Notes under the pieces: generated by a model
What the model was told of the DNA's origin: nothing
Databases searched by the model: none
What the model saw: the letters and a program-made list of their open reading frames with translations, nothing else
Translations under genes and position numbers: made by a program
Source of the DNA: an uncultured Saprospiraceae bacterium
GTDB taxonomy: Bacteria > Bacteroidota > Bacteroidia > Chitinophagales > Saprospiraceae
NCBI GenBank assembly: GCA_937930625.1
Contig: CALHBW010000376.1
Span: 1 to 13,199, forward strand
Direction: 5' to 3'
DNA length: 13,199 nucleotides
Shown here: piece after piece, positions 1 to 7,183 of the stretch
Layout of the letters: each line of letters starts with the position of its first letter
Numbering within the stretch: position 1 is the stretch's first letter

Positions 1-7
1 AGATACT

Positions 8-118
8 ACTCGTCTGACGAAGGTTTTGTGAAATGTAGTGATTTGTCTCATAAAATATTCGCACTTAATAAAGTGATTCGTCTGACGAGTACCCGCTTTA
101 GGCAAAGTTAAACGGGTA
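8..118. repeat. Inverted repeat pair and hairpin in the upstream gap
   Basis: ACTCGTCTGACGAA (8-21) and TTCGTCTGACGAGT (77-90) are inverted copies that differ only at the central base. Each is nearly self-complementary. Directly after the second copy, TACCCGCTTTA (90-100) and TAAACGGGTA (109-118) can form a stem with one bulge around an 8 nt loop. This could be the terminator of a gene left of the window, but there is no clear T-run. The words ACTCGTC and TGACGAGT recur in the octamer array at 12171-12418. Confidence 0.45.
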
Positions 119-307
119 GCCTTTGAGATGACTCGGCAAAATAATGACCTTTTTCATGAGCAAACTCTTATAATAAACTGACTAATAACTAATTAACTAA
201 TCACTAATAACGCCAACTTAATGACAGAATTATGTCTTAGAAAGATTTAAAATAGACTACATTTGTCGTCCAAACAATAATTTTTACCAAACATAAATCA
301 CGATAGT
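119..307. other. Upstream region of the metalloprotease gene
   Basis: No gene was recognised here. The stretch 181-211 is a run of ACTAATA/ACTAATTA/ACTAATC/ACTAATA, four units of 7-8 bp. A TACATTTG at 258-265 fits the Bacteroidota -7 element TAnnTTTG, with its end 42 bases before the start codon, but I see no convincing TTG 17-23 bases further upstream. It is therefore only a weak promoter candidate. Confidence 0.3.
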
Positions 308-2788
308 ATGAAAATTTTTCACCCAAACAGGCTAATCATAGGTCTGTTTTTTCTTTTTTTCGTTCAATTTGTACATGCACAAAACAAGATTAGCGAAAAA
401 ATTATCCAAAACCTTCCCCAAATACAAAATACCACACTACATACACCATTAGAAATAGCAACTACAAATGAACTAAAAGCCCAAATCCCCGATGAAATAC
501 TTAGCCGCAAACAATTCTTTCAAATCAAAAGCCAGCCACTCCAATCCATCAAAAATAATAACAGTGAACATTTGAGAATGACGATTCCCGTTGAAGGGCA
601 AGACCTTGAATTGCAGTTAGTAAGAGCGGAAATATTTACAGACGATTTCAGTGCAGTTGCTATGTCCAATCCCGATGTAGCATTGGAGATGGATAGAGGT
701 GTACACTACTGGGGAACGGTAAAAAACGCCGATAAAAGCCTTGCGACCATTTCGTTTTTTGATAATGAAATAACGGGTTTAATCGAATTAAATGGAACAC
801 AATATACGCTGGGAAAAGTCAAAAACAGCGATTATCATATTTTATACAAAAACAGCGACCTCAATCACACGTTTGATTTCTCTTGCGAAGTTATTCCTGT
901 AAATAATGCTGATATAATTATCGACACTACGCCCGTCGAAAAATCAATGATGAATTGTGTCAGAATACACGTAGAGGCAGACTATAGCCTTTACCAAAAC
1001 AGAGGTTCGAGCGTTAATAATACTACAAATTATATCAATGGTGTGTTTGCAGAAGTTGCGACACTTTACACTAACGAAAGTATCAATATCCAAATCAGCT
1101 ACTTGCGTGTGTGGGATACCCCTTCGCCGTATGGAAATGGTAGTGAATTGGGGGATCTGACAGGACAAGGTTTCGGAAGAACATTCGGCGACCTCGTACA
1201 CATCGTTCATGCTAATGGCGGCGGCGGTGTTGCTTATCTGGATGTCCTGTGTTCACAAACTAATAATACCGGTGCGAGTGGTGTATATGGTTCGTATAAT
1301 AGTGTCCCGTCTTACTCATGGGATGTAGAAGTAATCACGCACGAATTGGGGCATAATCTCGGTTCGCCTCACACACATGCCTGTGCATGGAATGGTAATA
1401 ATACGGCTATTGACGGCTGCGGTCCTGCGGCGGGCTACGATGAAGGCTGCGATCCGGGACTTCCTGCGGCGGGTACGATTATGAGTTATTGCCACTTGGT
1501 TGGTAGTGTAGGTATCAATTTTAATTTGGGTTTCGGGCAGCAGCCCGGCAGCCTCATTCGCAACCGTGTCAATAACGCAAGTTGCCTTTCTGCTTGTGGT
1601 CCTGCAACTTGCAATGACGGCTATCAAAACGGCAATGAAACAGGTGTCGATTGTGGCGGACCTGATTGCATTGCTTGCCCAACCTGTGTAGATGGTATTC
1701 AGAATGGCAACGAAACAGGTGTGGACTGTGGCGGTTCTGACTGTGCGGCTTGCCCTTGTGCGGGTGGTTCGGGCATTTCGCTCATCATGAATCCTGATTA
1801 TTATACCAATGAAACCACTTGGAGGGTAACTAATGCTTCCGGTGCTACGGTTGCTTCCGGCGGACCTTACGGGCAAGGACTTGCTTACATTTATGAAGCC
1901 CTTTGCTTGCCGGAAGGTTGTTATGATTTTACAATTTTTGATTCTTACGGAGATGGTTTATTCGATGGTGTAACTACCGGAACTTATGTCTTGATAGACG
2001 AAGGGAACAATTCGCTCGTATCCGGTGCAGGTAATTTTGGTGCACAAGAAACGACCAACTTCTGTGTAGCTCCCCTCTGTGCCAATATGGATTTGGACAT
2101 CAATTTTGATGCTAATCCTGACCAAACGAGCTGGGAAATCCTTGATGCTTCCGGTAATCCTGTTGCTTCCGGCGGTACATATAGCAGTGCGGCAGGAGGT
2201 TTGTCGCAAAGCGAAATTGCTTGTTTGCCCGATGGTTGTTACGACCTTGTATTCTACGATTCAGGAAATGACGGGATGTGTCCACGTCGTACAACGACTG
2301 TCCTCACAGGAATCAATATTGCTAATAATGGACTCGGTGGCGTATTCAATGGCGTACCTAGAGTCGGCAGTAGTTGTGGCGACTATACCCTCACCGATGC
2401 CAATGGTACAACGCTGGCTTCGGGTGGTGGTAGATTTGGTAGTTCTGAAACCAATAATTTCTGTATTTCGGGTGGCGTAGCGCAATTGAATTATCAACCA
2501 AACGATGTGTATGCACTGCAAAATACGGTTGATGACAACACACTGAATATGTGGATTACACCTACATTGACCAACGATATGCTAACGATATATGCTACAT
2601 TAGGCGAGCAGAGTAATGCACAAATTAATGTGGTAGATATGAACGGGAAAATCATGCAGCAACATGTACAAAACAGCAATAGCACCCGCGAATTGCGGTT
2701 AAATGTGAGCGATTTCCCTGCGGGTATTTATTTCGTTCAAATGGTAGCTAATGATACTGTTTTAGTTGAAAAATTTGTGAAGAGATAA
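308..2788 (+). CDS. Secreted M12B-like zinc metalloprotease with T9SS sorting domain
   Basis: An 826-residue exported endopeptidase. Residues 1-25 form a signal peptide (basic start, long hydrophobic stretch, VHAQ). A propeptide-like region follows to about 210, with a lone Cys193 that might act as a cysteine switch (inference). The catalytic domain spans about 215-430. It has the zinc site HELGHNLGSPH (His345, Glu346, His349, His355) and a Met-turn at Met392 in GTIMSYC, typical of metzincins of the reprolysin/adamalysin type. Two 25-residue Cys-rich modules follow (435-459, 460-484; QNGNETGVDCGG in both). Next come two beta-rich modules (about 490-592 and 594-720), each with a CLPxGCYD motif. 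Residues 748-826 form a C-terminal domain ending in PAGIYFVQ...KFVKR, the T9SS type A signal for export across the outer membrane. Stand-alone gene that converges on the CorC-type gene. Class is confident; substrate is unknown. Confidence 0.93.
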   Translation: MKIFHPNRLIIGLFFLFFVQFVHAQNKISEKIIQNLPQIQNTTLHTPLEIATTNELKAQIPDEILSRKQFFQIKSQPLQSIKNNNSEHLRMTIPVEGQDLELQLVRAEIFTDDFSAVAMSNPDVALEMDRGVHYWGTVKNADKSLATISFFDNEITGLIELNGTQYTLGKVKNSDYHILYKNSDLNHTFDFSCEVIPVNNADIIIDTTPVEKSMMNCVRIHVEADYSLYQNRGSSVNNTTNYINGVFAEVATLYTNESINIQISYLRVWDTPSPYGNGSELGDLTGQGFGRTFGDLVHIVHANGGGGVAYLDVLCSQTNNTGASGVYGSYNSVPSYSWDVEVITHELGHNLGSPHTHACAWNGNNTAIDGCGPAAGYDEGCDPGLPAAGTIMSYCHLVGSVGINFNLGFGQQPGSLIRNRVNNASCLSACGPATCNDGYQNGNETGVDCGGPDCIACPTCVDGIQNGNETGVDCGGSDCAACPCAGGSGISLIMNPDYYTNETTWRVTNASGATVASGGPYGQGLAYIYEALCLPEGCYDFTIFDSYGDGLFDGVTTGTYVLIDEGNNSLVSGAGNFGAQETTNFCVAPLCANMDLDINFDANPDQTSWEILDASGNPVASGGTYSSAAGGLSQSEIACLPDGCYDLVFYDSGNDGMCPRRTTTVLTGINIANNGLGGVFNGVPRVGSSCGDYTLTDANGTTLASGGGRFGSSETNNFCISGGVAQLNYQPNDVYALQNTVDDNTLNMWITPTLTNDMLTIYATLGEQSNAQINVVDMNGKIMQQHVQNSNSTRELRLNVSDFPAGIYFVQMVANDTVLVEKFVKR

Positions 2789-2846
2789 GCGAGTTGCGAG
2801 TTTTTTTTCGCGAAGCGAAAAAACTAACCCGCAACTCGCAACCCGT
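2789..2846. terminator. Bidirectional terminator built from a 7 bp repeat
   Basis: The gap between two converging genes is almost entirely one nested hairpin. The outer stem is GCGAGTTGCG (2789-2798) with CGCAACTCGC (2830-2839). The inner stem is TTTTTTCGC/GCGAAAAAA around the loop GAA, so a T-run follows the hairpin on each strand. The outer arms are two-copy heptamers (GCGAGTT; GCAACTC/GCAACCC). The structure begins on the base after the protease stop codon and ends next to the stop of the minus-strand gene at 2847. Confidence 0.75.
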
Positions 2847-4109
2847 TCATTCCTCATCTAATTTTATTACCCGAATGGTTTCTATTTTGCGTTCGCTGAC
2901 TCTTTCTAAGACAAATTTGTAATTATCCAACTCAATGGTCTGCCCCTGTTCAGGTATCGTTTCGGTGGTAATGACGATATAGCCGGAAAGTGTATTGTAT
3001 TCGCCTTCAGGAAGTTTGAGGTTGTATTTTTCATTAAGATGATCAATTTCGAGTCTGCCTGAAAAAAGAAATTCGCGGTCATTGATTTGTTCTTCGATAT
3101 AATCTTCCTTATCGTGTTCGTCCTCAATTTCGCCTACAATTTCCTCCAAAATATCCTCTAAAGTAATGATGCCCGCCGTACCGCCAAATTCATCTACTAC
3201 ACAAGCAATACTTACTCTTTTTCGGATAAATTGATTCATCAATTCTCTCGCCGACATCACCTCCGGGACAAAATCTATCGGCAAAATGTTTTTCCGCGTA
3301 ATATCTTCCGATGGTTTTAGCATTTGTTGATGGTGAAAATAACCCCGTATTTCATCCAACGATTCATCATAAATAATGAGTTTGGATAATTTAGATTCTA
3401 TAAATGCTGCACGTAGTTCTTCCGGGCTTACGCTGATGTCCACGCCTTTGATTTCGGTGCGTGGTATCATACATTCGCGGACTTTTACATCGTTGAGATA
3501 AAGTGCGTTTTCAAATAGTTCTTTATCAATTTCATCCTCGCCGTCTGTATCGCTGGTTTTGATAAAATCTTCCAAATCGGTACGCGTAAATACCTGTTCA
3601 TCTACCTTGACTTCGGCTTTAAATAGCAAAGCCAACAGTTTGTGTGATACCCGCACCATCACCCACACCAATGGCGACAGCAAAAAACCAATAGCATATA
3701 AAGGATAGGCAAAAAAGTATAATAAATTGACAGGACTCAATCGAAAGAGGAGCTTAGGTATAAATTCGCCGAAAATCAACACAATACCCGTCGTAATCAA
3801 GGTAACAAAAAGCAGAAAAGGAAAGTCTTTTTGTAAAAACGGAACAAGCGATACTTTGTAATGGTTTTCTATCAATTGCTCTACCAATAAACTAAAAAAT
3901 ACCAGCGCAATATTATTTCCGACTAATGTAGTACCAATGAATTTCGAGGGATTTTCAAAAAAACCTGATAACAAACGCCCACGCAACCTGCCTTGCTGTC
4001 GCTTGAGTTCGATTTTGAGGCGACTGGCAGAGACAAAGGCGATTTCCGTTCCGGAGAAAAACCCCGAAAGCAGTAAAAAAATAACGATGACCAGATAAGT
4101 CGTTAGCAT
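2847..4109 (-). CDS. CorC/HlyC (CNNM-type) membrane protein with CBS pair
   Basis: A 420-residue inner-membrane protein of the hemolysin C/CorC family, relatives of which are Mg/Co efflux or CNNM-like ion transporters. Domains in order: DUF21/CNNM transmembrane domain at about 1-165 with SGFFSGTEIAF near the start and hydrophobic segments near 1-20, 55-80, 95-117 and 128-155; a CBS pair at about 206-335 with the hallmark MIPRT (214-218) and DEFGGTAGIITLEDIL (306-321); and a CorC_HlyC domain at about 345-415. Length and order are normal. GldE of gliding Bacteroidota belongs to this family, but no gld or ssb/mutY neighbour is visible, so I give no symbol. It is the last gene of a likely operon, starting 18 bases after the Rpn stop. 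The transported ion cannot be read from the sequence. Confidence 0.88.
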   Translation of the reverse strand: MLTTYLVIVIFLLLSGFFSGTEIAFVSASRLKIELKRQQGRLRGRLLSGFFENPSKFIGTTLVGNNIALVFFSLLVEQLIENHYKVSLVPFLQKDFPFLLFVTLITTGIVLIFGEFIPKLLFRLSPVNLLYFFAYPLYAIGFLLSPLVWVMVRVSHKLLALLFKAEVKVDEQVFTRTDLEDFIKTSDTDGEDEIDKELFENALYLNDVKVRECMIPRTEIKGVDISVSPEELRAAFIESKLSKLIIYDESLDEIRGYFHHQQMLKPSEDITRKNILPIDFVPEVMSARELMNQFIRKRVSIACVVDEFGGTAGIITLEDILEEIVGEIEDEHDKEDYIEEQINDREFLFSGRLEIDHLNEKYNLKLPEGEYNTLSGYIVITTETIPEQGQTIELDNYKFVLERVSERKIETIRVIKLDEE

Positions 4110-4127
4110 GTAGTATTCAGATATGAA

Positions 4128-5204
4128 TTAGCTTATCTCTTTCTTTAAACGAAGCACAACATCAAGTGGAAGTTCTTGTATATCAGCGATTTGTTCCGCA
4201 GATAAATCAGAGACTTTCAGCAGTTGTTTGGTGACTTTCAATTTGTTTTTCATCACTTCCTCTCTGACTTGCTCTGCCACTTCTTCCTTGACTTCCTCTC
4301 TGACTTGTTCTGCCACTTCTTCTTCCGACATCGCTTCTTTCAAAAATTGTGGCCAATCACCTGACTCTTTGAGCAATTTAAAGACTTCCCTTCCTATCAG
4401 AGGAAAGGTCTCTATTGTATTAGGGAGTGTATGCATTATGATATCCAACATAAACTCCTGGTGCTTTCTTACATGTGGTGGTACGGTATCTTTATTCATT
4501 TCTAAAAGTTCTGTTTTAACGTCATCTACAAATTTGATTTCCTGTTTATCAGACAAGATAATCATTAAATTGATGAATTGCAATATCGCGGTGATTTCCT
4601 TATCCGCCCACCCACGTTCGCGTGTGAGTTTGATGAGTTTCATTTTGTATTGGCGGCGCAAATCTTCGGTACTATCCGTCTCGTTGAGATATTTTGCTGC
4701 CAATACTGCCAATGCCACCGGATTATCGTCTGCTAAAAGTGTGGCTTCATCTGCATCACGCACGAGAAATGTATTGAATTTATAGACAAGTTCTGTCCCC
4801 ATAAATTCATACTCAAAACGGTCATGCCCGGGAGGTACATGATCGCCTGTATAAATCACAAGTGCAGTAATATTTTCTTCCCGTTTATCAAAAATACGAT
4901 AAAAATACACAAACATCCGCCTCAAAAAGTCTTTATCAAACTTCACTTGTACCTCAAAATGAATGAGTACATAATGCTCTTTTCCGTTTTTCAGAAAAAT
5001 TTTCGCGAGTTTATCCTTGCGTGTGTTACCTTTTTTGAATTTATCGGCAATGAGTTTGTGCAGTTCTTTATCCAGAAACTCTACACCTTTACTTTGGTCG
5101 GCTATGGCATAGAGTTTTGGTAGAAAAAACGCTAAAGTACTCCAAAAAAGTTTCTCTATTAGTTCTTTCCAATGGGTATCGTGGTCAGGATGTGTTGCTT
5201 TCAT
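4128..5204 (-). CDS. Rpn-family PD-(D/E)XK nuclease
   Basis: A 358-residue member of the Rpn (recombination-promoting nuclease, formerly YhgA-like/transposase_31) family. The N-terminal nuclease core carries Asp64 in RKDKLAKIF and HFEVQ (Glu84, Gln86), followed by RRMFVYFYRI, the usual family signature for a D...ExQ active site. The C-terminus has an acidic heptad-like segment (295-318) in which a 12-residue block, EEVAEQVREEVK, is repeated; the DNA shows the matching 36 bp near-duplication at about 4252-4325. A basic tail follows. Some E. coli Rpn proteins act in phage defence and encode an in-frame C-terminal antitoxin. Met292, just before the repeats, is a possible internal start here, but this is speculative. 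It lies between prfC (20 base gap) and the CorC-type gene (18 base gap), so it is probably cotranscribed with both. Confidence 0.85.
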   Translation of the reverse strand: MKATHPDHDTHWKELIEKLFWSTLAFFLPKLYAIADQSKGVEFLDKELHKLIADKFKKGNTRKDKLAKIFLKNGKEHYVLIHFEVQVKFDKDFLRRMFVYFYRIFDKREENITALVIYTGDHVPPGHDRFEYEFMGTELVYKFNTFLVRDADEATLLADDNPVALAVLAAKYLNETDSTEDLRRQYKMKLIKLTRERGWADKEITAILQFINLMIILSDKQEIKFVDDVKTELLEMNKDTVPPHVRKHQEFMLDIIMHTLPNTIETFPLIGREVFKLLKESGDWPQFLKEAMSEEEVAEQVREEVKEEVAEQVREEVMKNKLKVTKQLLKVSDLSAEQIADIQELPLDVVLRLKKEIS

Positions 5205-5224
5205 GTTTTTGGATTTTCTCGTTA

Positions 5225-6811
5225 TTAAAATTCAGAAGTAAAATGAAATTGTATCTTAGGAAAATCATTCTGTGCCATTTCGAGCATCCAAGCTGATTCT
5301 GCCAGAAAAACTTCTTTACCATCTTTATCCAGCGCAATGGAGCGTTGTTTTTTCTTCATAAATTCCGTCAAATCCGCATCATTTTCAGCACTCAGCCAAC
5401 AGGCTTTGTGCAGACGTACAGGTGTGTATCTGCACGATGCGCCGTATTCGTGTTTGAGGCGATATTGGATGACTTCGAATTGGAGCGCACCCACCGTACC
5501 GATGATTTTTCTATTATTCATCGTTTGGGTAAAAAGCTGCGCTACGCCCTCGTCCATGAGTTGGTCGAGACCTTTAGCGAGTTGCTTGGATTTCATCGGG
5601 TCTGCATTTTCTACATATTTAAACATTTCGGGAGAAAAGCTCGGAATCCCCTTGAAATTCAATACTTCACCTTCGGAAAGTGTATCGCCGATTTTAAATT
5701 TGCCGGAATCATGCAAGCCCACAATATCGCCCGGAAATGCCTCATCAACGACCTCTTTTTTAGATGCCATAAACGAAGTCGGACTCGAAAATTTCAACTT
5801 CTTTCCACTGCGAATGTGGAGGTAATTTTTATTACGTTCAAATAAGCCCGAACTCACCCGCACAAAGGCAATGCGATTGCGGTGATTGGGGTCGATATTC
5901 GCGTGAATTTTGAATACAAAACCCGAAAATTTATTTTCAAAAGGGTCTATTTCGCGCTCTTCGGTGTGCGTGGGTTGCGGGTGCGGAGCGATTTCCGTAA
6001 AGCAATCCAACAATTCTTTTACCCCAAAATTATTAATCGCCGAACCGAAAAATACGGGTGAAAGCTGCCCTTCACGATAGCGTTCTTCATCAAACTTATC
6101 GTACACCTCGTCTGCCATACCAACTTCTTCGCGGAGTTCATTGGCAAGGCGTTCGCCTACATGGGTTTCAAGCGTTTCGTCGTCAAGGTCGGTGATGCGG
6201 ATGATATTATCTTCGTCTTCGTCGCCTGTCGTATTTGCACGAAAAAGCAGCAATTCTTGTTTATATAAATTGTAAACGCCCTTAAAATCCGGTCCCATAC
6301 CAATGGGCCAACTCAAAGGGCGCACCTTCAATTTTAATTTCAACTCAATTTCGTCCAACAACGTAAAGGCGTCCTTTCCGTCTCTATCCAATTTATTGAT
6401 AAAAACAATGACAGGCGTATCCCGCATCCGGCAAACTTCGACGAGTTTTTCGGTCTGTGTTTCTACCCCTTTTGCTACATCAATGACGACAATGACGCTA
6501 TCCACAGCCGTTAATGTTCTAAACGTATCTTCCGCAAAATCTTGGTGACCGGGCGTATCGAGAATATTGACTTTCAAGCCATTATACTCAAATCCCATCA
6601 CCGAAGTAGCTACCGAAATACCACGCTGTTTCTCGATTTCCATAAAATCGGAAGTCGTCGAGTGTTTGATTTTATTTGACTTGACTGCACCTGCGGTCTG
6701 AATCGCTCCACCAAAAAGGAGGAGTTTTTCGGTCAGTGTCGTCTTACCGGCATCCGGGTGACTGATAATCGCAAATGTGCGTCGTCGCTTGATTTCTTCT
6801 TTGAAATTCAT
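5225..6811 (-). CDS. prfC: Peptide chain release factor 3 (RF3)
   Basis: A 528-residue translational GTPase that removes RF1/RF2 from the ribosome after peptide release. E. coli RF3 has nearly the same length (529). GTPase motifs are all present: P-loop SHPDAGKTT (17-25), switch I RGISVATS (63-70), DTPGH (85-89), NKLD (139-142) and a G5-like GSAINNFG. The RF3-specific region FSPEMFKYVENADP and the C-terminal domain (GALQFEVIQYRLKHEYG) are intact. It is the first gene of a three-gene minus-strand unit. Its start is 5 bases from a good TAnnTTTG promoter box, which would make the mRNA leaderless or nearly so. Confidence is high because every family motif is present and colinear. Confidence 0.97.
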   Translation of the reverse strand: MNFKEEIKRRRTFAIISHPDAGKTTLTEKLLLFGGAIQTAGAVKSNKIKHSTTSDFMEIEKQRGISVATSVMGFEYNGLKVNILDTPGHQDFAEDTFRTLTAVDSVIVVIDVAKGVETQTEKLVEVCRMRDTPVIVFINKLDRDGKDAFTLLDEIELKLKLKVRPLSWPIGMGPDFKGVYNLYKQELLLFRANTTGDEDEDNIIRITDLDDETLETHVGERLANELREEVGMADEVYDKFDEERYREGQLSPVFFGSAINNFGVKELLDCFTEIAPHPQPTHTEEREIDPFENKFSGFVFKIHANIDPNHRNRIAFVRVSSGLFERNKNYLHIRSGKKLKFSSPTSFMASKKEVVDEAFPGDIVGLHDSGKFKIGDTLSEGEVLNFKGIPSFSPEMFKYVENADPMKSKQLAKGLDQLMDEGVAQLFTQTMNNRKIIGTVGALQFEVIQYRLKHEYGASCRYTPVRLHKACWLSAENDADLTEFMKKKQRSIALDKDGKEVFLAESAWMLEMAQNDFPKIQFHFTSEF

Positions 6812-6815
6812 GCTG

Positions 6816-6846
6816 CAAAGTTAGCAAGTTCAAGTGTCAAGTTCAA
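6816..6846 (-). promoter_or_regulatory. Candidate prfC promoter (TTG-N20-TAACTTTG)
   Basis: Read on the minus strand, TTG (plus 6844-6846) lies exactly 20 bases from TAACTTTG (plus 6816-6823). This matches the Bacteroidota sigma-A consensus TTG-N17-23-TAnnTTTG. The expected transcription start falls on or next to the prfC ATG, so the message would have little or no 5' leader. The stretch overlaps a weak 13 bp repeat (6827-6865), so the match may be helped by that repetition. Confidence 0.45.
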
Positions 6847-6865
6847 GCGCAAATTCAAGTATTCC
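6827..6865. repeat. Three degenerate 13 bp units before prfC
   Basis: AGTTCAAGTGTCA, AGTTCAAGCGCAA and ATTCAAGTATTCC lie head to tail. They fit the general pattern in this window of short repeats next to start codons, though the period differs from the 8 bp arrays. Confidence 0.4.
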
Positions 6866-6990
6866 CCATAGTCCTGATGTAAAAGCACCGCTTTCCCCAA
6901 GAAAATAACTATCAATTTATCGTTCAGCCAATAGATGGTCAATTCCGTTTTTTTTACAAAAAAGTAGAGAGAATTAGATATTTTCGACGC

Positions 6991-7054
6991 TATGGACGGA
7001 ATTTAGCTAAATTGCGTCCACGAATAGACGGAATTTGGCTAAATTTCGTCCATA
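6991..7054. promoter_or_regulatory. Nested double palindrome, likely metal-regulator operator
   Basis: Two 26 bp palindromes occur at 6994-7019 and 7026-7051, with a 32 bp offset (about three DNA turns). The first has 24 of 26 symmetric positions, with core AATTTAGCTAAATT flanked by GGACG/CGTCC. The second is a weaker copy with core AATTTGGCTAAATT. Together they also form a larger inverted repeat (TATGGACG at 6991 with CGTCCATA at 7047). Core symmetry and size resemble DtxR/MntR-family operators. They lie 132 bases before a gene whose product contains such a regulator domain, so autoregulation is the natural reading (inference). They could also act on divergent prfC or fold as RNA. The rest of 6812-7183 shows no gene. 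Confidence 0.6.
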
Positions 7055-7183
7055 AATAACAAAAATGAATTTAATTCAAAGAAATTATTTGGATTGGATT
7101 ATCAGGTGAATACTGCGACACCTATTAAACATTATCGTTAGTCTTTCGGTTATATTCTGTTGTGATTTTTAGAAAATTTTGAA

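Noticed and set aside
1316..1876. 186-codon open frame on the minus strand inside the metalloprotease gene
   Set aside because: It lies fully antisense to a protein with an intact zinc site and conserved modules, and its translation (Thr/Arg/Ile-rich, low complexity) matches no family.
2789..2846. REP-like dispersed repeat
   Set aside because: It is explained as a bidirectional terminator between converging genes, and no second copy of this sequence is in the window.
2847..4109. Naming the CorC-type gene gldE
   Set aside because: Family membership fits, but neighbours typical of gldE are absent and sequence alone does not separate it from other hemolysin C paralogues.
4228..4785. 185-codon plus-strand open frame opposite the Rpn gene
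   Set aside because: Shadow of the Rpn coding frame; its Ser/Thr/Cys repeats are just the complement of the EEVAEQVREEVK-coding repeat.
5337..5845. Two plus-strand open frames of about 162-166 codons opposite prfC
   Set aside because: Both are antisense to the well-conserved C-terminal half of RF3 and show no recognisable protein features.
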